This document shows positions 1-12,311 of a stretch of 64,000 nt of DNA, piece by piece. Every line of letters starts with the position of its first letter. Position 1 is the first letter of the stretch. The notes under the pieces are model-generated. The model saw only the letters and a program-made list of their open reading frames with translations, ran no database searches and was not told where the DNA came from. Source of the stretch: Clusia tigrina (taxonomy: Eukaryota; Arthropoda; Insecta; Diptera; Clusiidae); assembly GCA_920105625.2 (NCBI GenBank), contig OV050030.1:29382516-29446515 (forward strand), given 5' to 3'. The position numbers and the translations under genes were made by a program.

Positions 1-245
1 AGACTCCTTTCTAGTTGTAGTGAATGTGCCATCCACCTTCTGTAGCAGCTCCCAGTTCTGAGAACTTCCCGACAAAATTTTGCGAAGTCTAGAAGCCTCA
101 GTCGCTCCCTCTACTTCTTCACAAAAAGATTACCAGGATTGCCTTTGAGCAGTTCTAACATCCTTCTTAAAGATCTTAAGAGCCTCTCTGTACCCTTTCC
201 AGTCATTTTCCAGACGTGTATACTTCGCCTCATTAAAGCTCTCCT
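1..245 (-). mobile_element. Jockey-type ORF2 fragment (region before the RT core)
   Basis: Read on the minus strand, this stretch gives a peptide with NEAK, DWKGYREAL, W-stop-SFCEEVEG and TEASRLRKIL. This is the linker between endonuclease and reverse transcriptase in jockey-clade non-LTR retrotransposons (family knowledge). The tryptophan of the WxSFCEE segment is followed by an in-frame TAG/TAA stop, and another stop lies just upstream, so it is a dead fragment. It runs off the left edge of the window. It abuts a different, more C-terminal jockey fragment at about 245-265, in an order that one intact element could not have. The clade call is firm; the exact family is unknown. Confidence 0.7.
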
Positions 246-261
246 ACTGTTTACCGGAAGC

Positions 262-750
262 TTGCTTTGGTTATGTTGCGTAGTATTTTATATTAATATC
301 GTTAAATCAACTCGATGTTTGAAATTATGGCGGAGCCTTAGAGTTGAATGCCGTACTTCTATATAGATTTAATGATCACTTTGTACAGAAGAATTTAAGT
401 TTCTATGGTCAATTTTGACCTGTTGTTTAGGAGCTAATCGGAGGAGCCAATGGTTGCAGAGGGGAGATATCTATCCAAATGAATTCAAAGATATTTCACT
501 TCAGCTGATTCTAGGATCATTACTCCATTTAGCGATAGGGAATGGTATATTTGAAAGTAAACGTGTTCTGAACGCTTTTGAATTCGATAACTGTAATTCT
601 CCATTTTTAAATAGTTTCTTCTACACATCTGATGTGAGTTTTTAGATTTTGTTAGGCACTTTTGAAATCTTTATGAGATTATATAATTGCAATATCATCT
701 GCCAACGTAGATCTAGTCAGCTGTTCATCGAGTGGACCAAAGCAACCAAT
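262..750 (-). mobile_element. Jockey-type reverse transcriptase fragment (palm and C-terminal part)
   Basis: On the minus strand the frame shows a VLGP-like remnant, then DEQLTRSTLADDIAII (the catalytic ADD box, about 690-730), then NGVMILESAEVKYL, IHLD, RSKLTIE, ILLYKVIIKSI and KYGIQL. These are the usual C-terminal jockey RT blocks in the right order. At least six in-frame stops interrupt it, and about ten residues are missing between the GxVxQGSVLGP-like motif and the ADD box. It joins the fragment at 1-245, which should lie N-terminal to it but follows it here. The junction is therefore a rearrangement or an insertion of one dead copy beside another. Confidence 0.7.
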
Positions 751-3700
751 ACACAGCCATATGTGGCAGTTACGATTTTATAGGGATTTGATATATGATT
801 TCGTTGTTTAACTTTGTATTCGAAATCCAAGAGGAAGGACTCCAAACTATTACTATATATAGGAAGATGTTTCCGAAGATGAGACCCTCATGTCACAGCT
901 TATCCAAGTATTTTAAAATATCGAGAAAAAAGAAAAAAAATATTTTTTTGTCTAAGTACTGCAACAGGGCGTATGAGTGATCAATTTATCTGTTTTGTAA
1001 ACTATTTGATGAAAATTATACTAATGTGGACAATGATGAACTATCCCTCTCCATTACCATTGTTGCGATTGTAACTATTTTTTGTTTGTCTAGATTGTCG
1101 CCTTCTGTGTGGAAGTTTTGGGTAATTCTCGGCCAGTCTATCAGGGCATAGGTTAAAATGTCATAAGCCGCCAATTGTGGTCCTAATCACACTTTCCCAT
1201 TTGAATTTGATTGGACAAGAATCATTTAAAAATTCCTGTTATTAAAAATTTACCCATCTAAACCACTTTATATACATTTGCGACTTACTTTTTCGGTTAT
1301 CTGCAAGGAAAATAATATAATCAGAAAGACTTAATAACTCTTACAGAACTAACAAAAGTGAGAGATCTTTAAGGAGGTTGTTTCAGATATTTCCGAATAC
1401 CACAATAAATTGGTCACGTCCACTGACTAATTCAAATAGAAGCATTTATAAGATGTTTGAGCGTTAACCTGCTGAATTTTTGCATCGATTCATAATGAAA
1501 CAAGCATCCTTCACCGTACACTAGAGACCAAGAAACAGTTCGAAACAGAGGATTTCCTCAAGGGAATCGGCATCAAAGAAAGCTATTCACGAAAGTTGTT
1601 TGTGATATACGTAGTATAATTACCCTCAACGGGAAAGTCGCGAACATTAATGACACTATTGGAACATTATCAGTAAGCGTGTCGAGCTACACGTTGAGAA
1701 AAAACTTGATATTATAGTCAGATATAAAGACCCGAACGGTTTGAGTTGTCACATAAGATTGACTTTATTTTATCTTTCTCTGTTTTTCCTTCTTATAATA
1801 GAGATGGTATAATATACTTAAATTCTAGGGATTGCAGAATGTTTGCTTACCTGTAGGGATGTTAAACTATACTATACTATTTACGGCTGAAATACCTAGG
1901 AAAAAATCCGCTCTTTGTGCCGTTTACTTATTGACTGTGCTTTTTACCCACTGTTTTGTGTATTATAATTTAACCGGCTGCAGATCTATTTCCTTTTCAT
2001 TCCCTTTCTTCCCTAGTTGGTAAATAGGAATATAGTCCCAAATGTTGGGTGAAGTCTTTGTTAATAAATTAAGAATCTCGAAAATTCATCCTTCCATTTT
2101 GAAAGCAAGATGACATTTAGCCCGTCACGGCTACTTACCAGATTAACCACTTCCAGCACAGGAAGAGAAACCCCCAAAGCTTATTAACTTCAGTTTACAC
2201 AAACAATTGCAGTGGGTATTTCTCCCAGGTACGGATTGTATGCATATTGAATTCCAAATTCATCCTAGCGAGGTTACTCGTCACCAGGCGCAAACAGAGT
2301 CGTAGACCAGCACACCGACAAACTCGTACATCAATTTGCAACTTTTATCCCACACTAACGGACAAAAGTGCAGAAATTGAAATGTCAAAAAGGCCAAAGA
2401 TTTATTGCCTGACAGCACTACTTGAGCGACTTAAGTGTGTGCAGTCTCTGCGCCCATACCCCATTTTGTTTTTGTGGAGAGTTGCTGGTTTTTTTCTTTT
2501 TGCACTACCAATGTTGGTTTCCAAGTTTCCATTTTCATTACTGGCTGCAACTGGCGTACAAAGCCGGTCTGTCCTTACCCGTTGATATTTTATGGTCTTA
2601 AGTTATAGAAATTCTATAAGAAGTAATGGAAAAGTTACGCTTATCTTTTGCGGAATTTTGTCGAAAGTCAGGAAAGGAGTGCAAAACACAGCGTTCTGGT
2701 CAAACTGCATTGTGCAGTCCCAAGTGCCGACTGCCGACTGCCGCTGTTGCACTCGACTGCAACGAGGCATACTGCAACGGACCGGAAGCATGCAAGTCAT
2801 CCGGGGATTGTGGGTCACAATAAACTGATGAACTTTGCTCTAAGAGTATAGATGGTGTCGACTGAAATTGGTAGCGAACACAGGCTGACAAACAAACAGC
2901 AAGAGTCGGGCACTAATGCTGGCCGAGCACACATACACCTAAGCGTACGTATGGAAAGGAACACATACACAATGACAACTCAATTCCGGAAAGATGATAT
3001 TGGGTTTGCGAATAGGAAGCACGCAAGCAGCGTATACAAGAGTACAGAGGATGTGAAGTTTGATTTGGCGTAAATCCTCGGTAAATGAAAGAAGATGTAT
3101 TACGCTGTGGGAAAATGGCCATGCTGCAGTCCGTATAGGAAAAATACTCAAAGCTGCAAATTGGATGGCTTTGTTGTGGGTGTAAAAATTTCCGGAAAAT
3201 TGAAATATTTCGTAAAATAGTTGTCTGCAGTACAAATTGATATCACACGCGAAATAAAAAATGGAAAAGAAACGAGATTTCTACTTTCATAGCTGAGAGG
3301 GTTCATAAAACATGAGATTCTGCGGAACTCAATGTGTAAACCTACTGTTACCTTTAAATCATTTTTGATAAATTTTTTATATTCCCAGGGTTGTTTTTTA
3401 AATACATCAAACTTGCTTGTGGAGAGAATTGTTTTCCTTTGTATTGTTGAATGAGGGGAATTTCCAGACATGAGAAATATACTGAGTATACTGATAAACC
3501 ATTTCTACTTATATATTAAACAGAATTGCAGAAGCCAGTTAGAATACCGATAAGAATCGTTCACTCCCTCCTACTGAGAGAATTGAGGAATATCGAGGAC
3601 TTATTGTCAATGCTAGGTAATGTAACCTCAGGTACTCGGCAACCAAAAGATTCGCCATCCTTGTATATATAGGGTGAAAACCCATTTATTAATATATAAT

Positions 3701-4170
3701 TTTACTGATCTAAGAAGGGCCAGTTCGTGAAATATAAACTCTTCACAAATTTCTATAGCAAGCTAAGCTCACTTCCTACAATCCCTTTATGATCCGGTAC
3801 CCAACCAAGTGTACTAGATACTACTATACAAAGAGTTTTGAAGGACATGTACTATCTTTTTAGTATACTACAATCGATGGTGGTTGAAGGAATATCACAT
3901 ATAAGATAAGCAATTCTAAATTTAAACTTATAGATTACTATACTAAGTTTGATCCCCCTCCCTCAAAATTCTCGCACGCTTATGAAAGAATTACCGAGGC
4001 GCTATTTCCATATTTTTTGAAGTGGGCAGCACTGACACGATCACTTACAATTCCATCAATGCTAGCGGAGCATCCAACAGGATGCATTGAAATGAACTGC
4101 AACTATTCTGTTATTCTGTGGAGTAAAAATATTGGTGAAACTCAGTAAAGTTTTTCGGGAACGCTCACAA
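751..4170. other. Gene-free AT-rich spacer
   Basis: No reading frame here resembles a known protein. The short frames at 795-980, 1832-2023, 2247-2585 and about 2600-3230 overlap on both strands and have no start context, splice sites or coding bias I can defend. A stretch at about 3590-3690 resembles one at 25150-25240 (both contain a TATCGA-GA-TT-TTGTCAAT core followed by AAGTAATG/AGGTAATG), so it is probably an old dispersed repeat. The part at 1465-1760 is somewhat less AT-rich and may be a decayed element that I cannot name. Confidence 0.5.
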
Positions 4171-5905
4171 GGTTAGGTTAGGTTATCGTGGTACCCGGTC
4201 TAGAAACCAACTCTCTCAGACCACCTATGGTTCATTGTGATACCACCGCGTAACAACGCACCTCTGATTTACTCGTCAAACTATTTCGAGGCCCTAATAA
4301 AGCGCAGGATTTGTTTGACCTTCGCGCTAGACACCTCTGTAAGAGAGCTAAAAGCATATTTGCCTAAAGAGCCCGCTCTGCTTCTAGCCAGACCGGGTCA
4401 CCTACAGAAGAGATGTTCCACAGTCCCCTCCTCCTCCTCATCTCCACAGCTTATACAGTATTCATGACAGCATGTCTGCCGAATATCCAATGACCTGTTA
4501 TACAAACCAACTTAGATATATCTTCACTCGACAGGGCAAGCAAGTCTCTAGATTTCCTCCTATTAAGCTCCGGCCACATTAGCCTAGTCGTTAAGCAAGT
4601 GCCCTCGTGTGCCCAAGACCCCGTGGCCTCACGCACGACCCTATTCTTCAGCATCAGTTTACAGGTGGCAATTGGTATTCCAACATCGCATCTGTCCGTG
4701 CATAAAGGAAGGTTGGTGCCCCGTCTGGCTAACTTATCAGCCCTAGAGTTCCTCCTCAACCCATATTAGGCGTACCCTGAAAACGGTGGTGATATCATTT
4801 AGGGCTGCCCGGCAGTCCTGAGCAACCTTTGATTTCAGTGCCACCGAGTTTATTGAATTGATAGCCGCCTGGCTATCCGACTAGATATTTAGAATGGTTT
4901 TTGTTACGGCGTGGCTACCTAAATAGGCAGCTACCTCCTTTATGGTTAAAACCTCTGCTTGATAAACACTGCAGTGGTCGGGGAGACGGAAAGAAAGCCC
5001 CAGTCCCAGTTCTTTTGAGAAAACTCCAAAGCCGACTCTATCGTCAAGCTTGGACCCGTCGGTGTAGAAATTCAGTTCCCCCTTCTCCATGGCATGAGTG
5101 TTTGCCACTCTCTTCTCGACGGAATACGTTTCTGGAAATGCCTATCAAAGTTCAGATTAGATATGGAGTGGTCAATGTGTTGGATAAAACTACTCCAGGT
5201 ATGCACGATAGTCGAGTGACCAATCTGCCGATCATGCTATAACGCCGTAAATTTCAGCCTTAGTGCTGAGGCGGCGGCCACTTGTTTCCCTACCAGCTTT
5301 AATGTTGTTAGGTTGAGTATCACTTCTAATGCATTAGTTGGAGTGGTCCTTAAAGCACCAGAAATGCACAGAAAATCCGTTCTCAGAAGCTTCAAATAGG
5401 TTTGTTTCTGAGTGGCTGGCCACCATACCAGTATTCCGTAAAGCAATATAGGTTTGACCACAGAAATGTACGTCCAGTGCATAATTCGTGGGGATGATTC
5501 CCACCGCTTTTTTACAAGGGTACAAAGCAATATTGGCCTTCCTAACTCTTTCCTCAATATTGGGTTTGCAGGTAAGCTTCCTATCTAGTACTAGTCCCAA
5601 ATATTTGACTGTCTCCTTCTTCGGAATTTCCAAACCTTTGTATACATATTAGCGGGGAGACCGTAGGAGATATATTTTTGTTAGAGAAGAGGATTAATTC
5701 CATTTTTTCGGGGTTTAACCCTAATCCCCTTCTTTCCGTCCAACATGCAAGCGTGGCCATGCTAGAGCGTAAAATATCCATAAGTGTGTTTGGATATTTC
5801 CCTCTAATCACAATTGCCAAATCGTCATCAGAGACGATGACGTGGCAACCCCACCTCTCTAGGGCTAGCAGTAAGGGATTTACTTCTAAATTTTACTATC
5901 TATGT
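4171..5905 (-). mobile_element. I/LOA-like non-LTR retrotransposon, 5'-truncated, with RNase H (copy 1)
   Basis: Reading on the minus strand from about 5900 down: an RT catalytic box reads SDDDLAIVIRG (about 5805-5834), followed by LGLNPEKMELILF, VKYLGLVLDRKL, PTNYALDVHF, LLYGILVWW and ALRTTPTNALEV. Then comes an RNase H domain (5108-4740) with TDGSKLDDRVGF and YQAEVLTIKE, SDSQAAI after an in-frame stop, and GxSRADKLARRG. A C-terminal domain with SSEDISKLVCITGHW follows. The 3' end is a run of TAACC units (4171-4185, reverse strand), as in I-like elements. Several frameshifts and stops make it inactive. The 5' truncation falls just upstream of the catalytic box. A second copy is at 47842-49048. 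I versus LOA clade is not settled from sequence alone. Confidence 0.85.
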
Positions 5906-8528
5906 TTGCGCTTTTAGTGCTATTCCATCCCATTTTCATTCATTGTTTCCCTGTTGGAGATAATTCCAATACATTCAAACATGGTATGGATTAAGTAAAA
6001 TATTCCGAAAAAGATAGCATCATTGATGATTAATTGTTCCATTTGTCAAAATACAACATAGTCGTAAATTTGAAGATATCCTTAAAGAGAAGAGATAGTG
6101 ATAGCGAATAGTAAAGGTAATTTATGTATGATGTGTGTATTCAATTGCTGGAATATTCGTTGATTCGTCACAATATATTCATATATTTTATGGTATCTGT
6201 CATTGAGTAAGAACGTATTATGGTAAAAATGGAGTAGTATATCATAAATAGGATTGAAGAAATTGTGCTGTAATTTCCCTGATTTTGATCATACAGCAAT
6301 TTAGTTTCTCTTTAGGTCGATATTGTAATATAAAAGAGCCGCATTCTCTACAGAAACCTTAGAAAAACGGACTCACAATTCTAACTCGCAACATAAAATA
6401 AATTAACCAATCGTATCGGATTAAATTCAGATTAGACAATATACATTAAAGTTCATCGTAACGCAGAGTAAACAATTACTTCTCGAATTTAACATAGCAC
6501 CTTAATTGGGTTATTTTCCTCATTTCTTCTTGGGTGATTTCCTAAATCTAAAAAAGGAGACATTTACAAAGGAACCAAACAACTTTATTATTTGGTTTTT
6601 GCAAGGATCAGAAAATAATAGAAATGAATGAATCACACTTATGAAATAGATTCAAAATTGAACGAAAATGACTCCAGTTCCTATAAATATGGCCAGAATA
6701 ATTTCGTATAACAGAAAATTTAGGAATGCACAACTGGATATGTTTTCATTCCTATGAGAAATACAAGTATGTTTATGTGTATGTGCACATCAAGGACTAG
6801 CCACAGAATATACCATATATCAAGTCACTGTCATAATGCCAGGAACCAGGGACGCAATTTTGAATATGCTATATCAGATCAACCTGGATAAGACTACTCA
6901 GTCATTCTCAGTCATCCATGACTCATCCCATCATCCCTCTGATAATTTGGCTTTCAGTATACAGCGCATTCATTAGAAAATGTTGCAGGAAGGTGAAAAA
7001 TAAAATGTTTGCCCTTACTGCATCACAGTGTTACTTCAATTGCTTACCAATATTTTCAAATACAAAACAAAATTGAAAGAACACTTCTGTGAAAGCTTAT
7101 AAATTGATATTTGTTTTTTTATTGCTAGAGAAACTTAGTAGTCCCGCTTGTACCTTGTGTGTTTTTATCAATTATACCTATTCTCTTACGTAGTCAAGTT
7201 GAACATGAGCGAGTTCGAGTTTGACAGTTAGTGAGCATTTCATAACAGGATTAACTCTTCATTCAATAAAGTCCTCATAATTAAAGTTGCCCCTAAGCTG
7301 AGGGCAACTAGAAGCATTCAATAACCTCCTTCACCGCATACCCTCAATAATAATTAATTTAAGCGAATTCCTAACTTAATTCGCTTCTTAATTAAAAGTA
7401 CGCCTTCTGCAGGTAACTTCAGAAGCAGCGACAGCACCAGCAGCAGCGAAACTTGTGTCCAACAATTCCGTGCAAACGTTTTCATTTATGCCTTGCCACA
7501 ATAAAAATAACAACGTAGAACCTCGTAAGTGTATTTATACACTTATACTTACGTTTATTAAAAAATTCCTCGACAAGAGTTCCATCGCTGAGGGTTAATG
7601 TGGCATGGGAAGGGCGCCAAATAAAACAGAGATAAGTTTACTTAAAGTTTTTTGCAGAAACTCTTTCAGCCGCCAGAGCAGTTGACTTGTCAAAAAGGAA
7701 TTTTTTAAGCGCTACAGAGGCAAGTAGCTCCAAGAGGACATGCATATAGCAAATGGAATCCAATATAAGCTTAAAGAACGTGCAGCTTGTTGGTTGTTTT
7801 ACTTTTTATCAGTGTGCGTCTGCGTTTGAAGGGGGGCAAAAAGTGAGGAGTGAAGGAAATGAAAATAAATTTAAAAATTCCTTTGAACGGAACGCAACAA
7901 AATCGAGAAATAAGTTTTCCTAAATGCCAAACTACTTACATACAATCAGTTCTAATCAATATACACTCATAGTCATGGAGTCAAACGGATACATTCTTGC
8001 CGTAGCTTCTGGTGGAGCGCAACCACAACCTAATGTCATACGTTGCGCCCCAGATGGCGATTTAGGATAAGCATCGGGGTTGTGATGTTTTGTTTTTGCT
8101 GCTTTCTGCATAAATACTGCAAATTCCTTTATTTTGTTTTTGCTTCCCCACTTTCTCATCCCGGCAGGTTTAAGTAGGATGGAAGCCACTGTGGAACTCG
8201 ACTCTTATGCTGCTCTTCCGCTCCTCTGCCGCTTGTTTAGTTTATGAGCGGCCACTTGTTAGACTGCAATAATTTCCGCTGCAGAAAATTCGAGGAGTTT
8301 GTCTTTTATCGGACACATTTAGTTTTAAGATGAGAGCAACGATTTTGTGTGGCTGTAGATGAGAGTGCTTTAACTCTGATGCACCCGGGTTTGAAGATGG
8401 AACATAACCATTTTGAGATTTTAATAGAACTCTATAAGAAGAGTTGTGAATGTCAGTGCCGAGAAAATATGCACAGCCAACAGTCCAATATTGGCATTTA
8501 ACATAATCGCTGATGGTCCCTTTAATAT
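5906..8528. other. Gene-free spacer
   Basis: AT-rich and without recognisable genes. The only frame with a coding-like look is minus 8189-7956 (77 codons, containing NPDAYPKSPSGAQR and a cluster GCGCAPPE). It has no ATG (it opens at GTG) and no homolog I recognise. CAG/CAA-rich patches at 7425-7445 look like ordinary low-complexity DNA. Confidence 0.45.
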
Positions 8529-8661
8529 TGGTACGAAATTGCCCTCCTGACAGTTTATACCAGACTCAATACTTGGATTCCTACCGCTGGATTATTTAAT
8601 AAACAAAAATCAAATAGACGCATAGACCATACCCTAAAAGTATGCAACTATTTATGTGTCA
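8529..8661 (-). mobile_element. Internally deleted solo LTR (TGTTACG-type family)
   Basis: Starts TGGTACGAAATTGCCCTCCT and ends ATTTATGTGTCA, matching the two ends of the LTRs at 18686-19146 and 25423-25974, but the middle (about 330-420 bp) is missing. The same 4-bp sequence, ATAT, lies immediately on each side (8525-8528 and 8662-8665), as expected for a gypsy-superfamily target duplication. Orientation is set by comparison with the copy at 25423, whose TATA box lies on the plus strand. Confidence 0.8.
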
Positions 8662-9310
8662 ATATAATAATAAGATGTTGAGCAGCGAACCGACAGCCTC
8701 AAAACTCCTAAATAGGGTACTAATAAACTTTTAGATATGACAACCTTGGTATTTCTTTAACCAATTTAACGTTTCCATCGTAAAGTTTGTTAACAGTAAC
8801 TTGAAAATTGCGTCTCAGCGAAAACAAATAATTAACTCGTAAGCATTTTCATTCGATTATTCTTCACAACAAAGATTGACGAACTTAGTAAAATATAAGG
8901 CAACGAAGCCCCATCTACGGCCACTATATATCGATAGTATGTTGAATTCATTCGGTTCTCAGAATATATGGGAGATCTGCGGGGCTTAGCTGCTAGCCAC
9001 CGGAAGGGTCACAGGTTGCGGATAGTGAATGGCCACAGATATGGAGGATAGCCGCGAATAGGGTCTCTACTAATAAGCGGTCCCAGACAGGCCGCGGCTA
9101 GGGTGTGGAACGATGTAGTGCTGGACAGCGCTGCGTCTTGATCGCAAAACCCACAAAACCCGCAACTGGCACTGTCAAGGCAAGCCGGTGCGGACTTAAA
9201 AGCACCTTGTCCAATTCTCCCTTGGTCTCCTCTAGATGTTAAACTTGAGGGGTCTCTCCTAGATTTGAAACTTAGAATATGCATAGGGTCCTGCCACATT
9301 ATTTTTCCCA

Positions 9311-10110
9311 GTGAAGACAAGAGAAGCCTCGGATAATAACCCCCACTACATTGACGACCACCGCAGACGAAAAACGGACAATGATTTATGGATATGCACC
9401 TGGAATGTCCGGACCCTCTGTAGGAAAGGTGCATCTATCCAACTGGCGGAAGCCGTCGTTAAAATAAAAGCTGACATCAGCGCCATCCAGGAAATGAGAT
9501 GGCAAGGGTGAGGCTGTTCAAAACGAGAAGACTGGGATATCTACTATAGCTTCCATGCGGAGAAGCGCGAATTTGGATGCGGACTTGTTGTAAGCCGAAG
9601 ACTGCGCCACCTTGTTTCCCGGCTCACGCCAGTAAGCGAAAAGTTAACTACGATCCGCATCAAGGTGAAGTTCTTCATCGTTAGTATAATTTGCGCGCAC
9701 GCCCCAACGGAGGAGAAGGACGATGCTGCCAAGGATACGTTCTACGCGAGTCTAGAGGACTTGCATGATCTTTGCCCGGCCCACGACGTAAGAATAGTCC
9801 TCTGCGACTTTAACGCGAAGGTCGGAAGGGAAGGCGTCATTGGCTCCACAGTCGGTCAGTTCGGTTTCCATGAGACCACTTCGAAAAACCCTTTGAGACT
9901 GATTTGACTTCGCCGCGGCACGAAACATGGTAGTCGGTAGTAGCTCGACATCCACAAAGCCATCTGGCTGTCCCCGGATCAAAAAAATGCGAAATCAAAT
10001 TGATCATGTTGTGATCGACGGAAGGCATGCTTCCAGTGCTGGATGTGCGTACATTTCGGGGAGTCAACATTGACTCCGACCATTATCTTGTTCTAGCCAA
10101 GATCCGAACG
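9311..10110 (+). pseudogene. RTE-like endonuclease domain (broken)
   Basis: Frame 2 gives WICTWNVRTL (the catalytic Asn strand), AIQEMRW (the catalytic Glu), IICAHAPTE, then LCDFNAKVG (the Asp/Asn active-site strand). After a frame change come NQIDHVVIDG and DSDHYLVLAKIRTR (the terminal Asp-His pair). All active-site strands of the exonuclease-endonuclease-phosphatase fold are visible. The break points are one in-frame TGA at 9509-9511, a stop at 9905-9907, and at least one frameshift before 10027. This is the endonuclease that would nick target DNA in an intact element. Confidence 0.8.
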
Positions 10111-10575
10111 CGGTTATTCAATGCGAAGAATGTACGCACAGGCATGCAACGAATGGTGGATGTCGCTAATCTGCAATCGCAACGGACGGCTGTGGCCTAC
10201 TCTGCTCTACTCTTGATTACCTCAACCAACCATCCACACCAGCACACATTTCCCACTCCAAACGAGCTGCCGCGGAGGAAGTCATTGGTTTCCGGCGCCC
10301 ACAAGCCCGAAATCCATGGTACGACCAGGAGTGGCGCGACGCGGGTGCAGCAAAAAATGCCGCAGATAAGAAGACCTTGCAGTCAGCTGCAACGCGAGCC
10401 CTGCGAGAAAACTACCGCGGAAAGAGGAAAGATGAGAGGGGCATTTTCAGACGTAAAAAAGAGAGCAGGAAAAACGTGAGCGTGAGAAACTGGAGGTGTA
10501 TCAGGGCAAGAAGCATGCTCGAAAATTCTATCATCAGCTTTCAAGATTTCGAGCCCGGAGCATCCATTTGCAGAG

Positions 10576-12029
10576 ATGAAAATGGAGACACCACCAATCG
10601 AAGAGGACAGAATGGAAGTCCTACTACCTAGCCATGACGAGGATCGAGTTGCTATACAGCGACCTAAAAACAGCAAGGCAGCGGGTGCTGACAACCCGCC
10701 AGCCGCATTGTTTAAAGCCGACGGCGATGAATTGAAATGGTGTGTGCATCAACTGAACAGTATATGACTAGAACAAAGCATGCATGACGAGTGGAATCTC
10801 AGTGTTCTTTGCCCTATACTAAAGAAAGGTGACCTAACAATCTGCGCCAACTACCGAGGTATCAGTCTCATTTCCATCACATGTAAAGTCCTTTCGAGCG
10901 TACTGTGTGAAAGATTGAAGCCGCATACAAAAATACTGATTGGAATAGTTTGGATCAGTGCGGCTTTTGGCCTCGTAAATCCACTATAGACCAGATTTTT
11001 ATGCTACACCAAATCCTGGAAAAGACCCACGAAAACCAAATTGACACCCACTCTCTTCGTTGATTATAAAGTTGCGTTCGATAGCCCGATGCAGAATTGC
11101 CTATACAAAGCAATCTATGAGTTCGGGATACCAGTAAAATTGATAAGACTCTGCAGGATGACGTTGAGCAAAACGAGCAGCTCCGTCAAGGGAGGAAATA
11201 AACTTTCCTAAAATTTGTATACTGAACGAGGTTTCAGACAAGGCGACCCGTTATCCTGCTCTCTCTTCAACTTCATCATGGAGGGGATCCTACGAAAGGC
11301 CGGTGTGCATCTAAATGATACCATTTTCTACAAAGGTGTCCAGCTCCTTGCGTACGCTGATGATATTATCGGTCGGACCAAGAGATATGTCCCTGCTGCA
11401 TTTTCCGCTATTAAAAAGGAATCAGCCAAAGTGGGCTTGACGGTAAACGAGAGCAAATCGAAGTATATGCTGTCTGCAAACAGTGGGCGCGGCGTCTAGG
11501 CTCTCATGTTTCAGCGGGAAGCTACAACTTTGAAGTAGTCAAGGAATTTGGGTACCTTGGCACCGCCGTTAATACCAATAATGATGTCAGTCTGGAGATA
11601 AAGCGAAGAATCATAATTGCTAATAAGTGCTACTATGGGCTCAGTAAGCAATTGGGTTGCAGAGCCCTCTCTCGATCGACGAAACTGACACTCTACAAGG
11701 CGCTCATTCTACCTATGCTTCTTTATGGCGATGAGGCATGGTTGGTATCGCACACAGATGCAGCCACTCTTGGGGTGGTCGAGAGAAAAGTTCTTCGCAC
11801 AATCTTTGGTCCTGTTCGAGTTGGCGATGACTATCGGATTCGAATGAACCGCGAGCTGTATGAGCTCTACGCCGACATTGACCTAGTTCCGTGTTTAAAC
11901 CGTCAGCGACTACGCTGGCTGGGTGATGTCCATCGTATGGATGAAGAAGCTCCGGCGAAAAAGGTACTCGAAGCGAGAGCTGAAAGTCTCCGGAGGATAT
12001 ACCAAGCTGACCACGCTTGGTGTGACTGA
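10576..12029 (+). pseudogene. RTE-like reverse transcriptase domain (broken)
   Basis: Blocks seen in order: KNSKAAGADNPPAALFK (fingers entry), CPILKKGD, YRGISLISITCKVLSS, FRQGDPLSCSLFNFIMEGILR, LLAYADDI (catalytic YADD at about 11350), LTVNESKSKYM, a YLGTAVN block, then RSTKLTLYKALILPMLLYGDEAW and VLRTIFGPVRVGDDYRIR, and RQRLRWLGDVHRM near the end. At least three frame changes and stops (near 10767, 10987 and 11500) separate the blocks. The catalytic aspartates remain, so the decay looks neutral rather than targeted at the active site. Confidence 0.85.
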
Positions 12030-12233
12030 TTGGAGAAGGCACGTGCGAAGCAGGGGCGCCTGGCAAGAGATGCTCAAATCGGCCGTAACCTGACCACGGG
12101 TTGCAATGACCACCTAAAAAGAAGCAGTTGTTGAATTCATCCTGCGAACAAACGTCGGCCACGATTGAATCTTCCTAAACTAGCTGTATCTATATTATCT
12201 ACGCATCTGTTTACTTTCAGGATCAGATACAAA

Positions 12234-12311
12234 ATATATGATAGTGTACCACAATGTTCACTATCATATATTCATAGTCTAGTTGGAGTATCATAATGTC
12301 ATAGTCCAACT
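12234..12311. repeat. Two adjacent hairpins
   Basis: The first is a perfect 13-bp inverted repeat, ATATATGATAGTG (12234-12246) with CACTATCATATAT (12259-12271), around a 12-nt loop. The second is AGTTGGA (12281-12287) with TCCAACT (12305-12311). They lie just past the 3' end of the RTE-like element. A relation to a small inverted-repeat transposon or a cruciform-prone spot is possible; nothing else defines them. Confidence 0.6.

Larger units (their letters stand above)
8985..12175 (+). mobile_element. RTE-like non-LTR retrotransposon, near full length, degenerate
   Basis: This GC-richer block holds a presumed 5' leader (about 8985-9310), an apurinic-type endonuclease (9311-10110) and a reverse transcriptase (about 10780-12029), followed by a short 3' tail to about 12175. 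Domain order, the EN motifs and the VLRTIFGPVR / RLRWLGDVHRM C-terminal motifs match RTE-clade elements, which fly genome annotations often mislabel as craniofacial development protein 2-like (established knowledge). There is no RNase H domain. Multiple frameshifts and stops break ORF2. Base composition differs sharply from the AT-rich flanks. Both ends are estimates, because I could not find a clear target duplication. Confidence 0.8.

Noticed and set aside
1465..1760. Possible DNA transposon remnant
   Set aside because: The plus frame FLKGIGIKESYSRKLF looks mildly coding but matches no transposase motif I know, and no terminal repeats were found.
7956..8189. 77-codon minus frame with GCGCAPPE
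   Set aside because: No ATG, no splice signal identified, no family recognised; kept only as a note in the spacer entry.
9009..9434. 141-codon minus-strand open frame
   Set aside because: It lies antisense across the RTE-like leader and the start of the endonuclease, whose motifs are clear on the plus strand, so it is a shadow.
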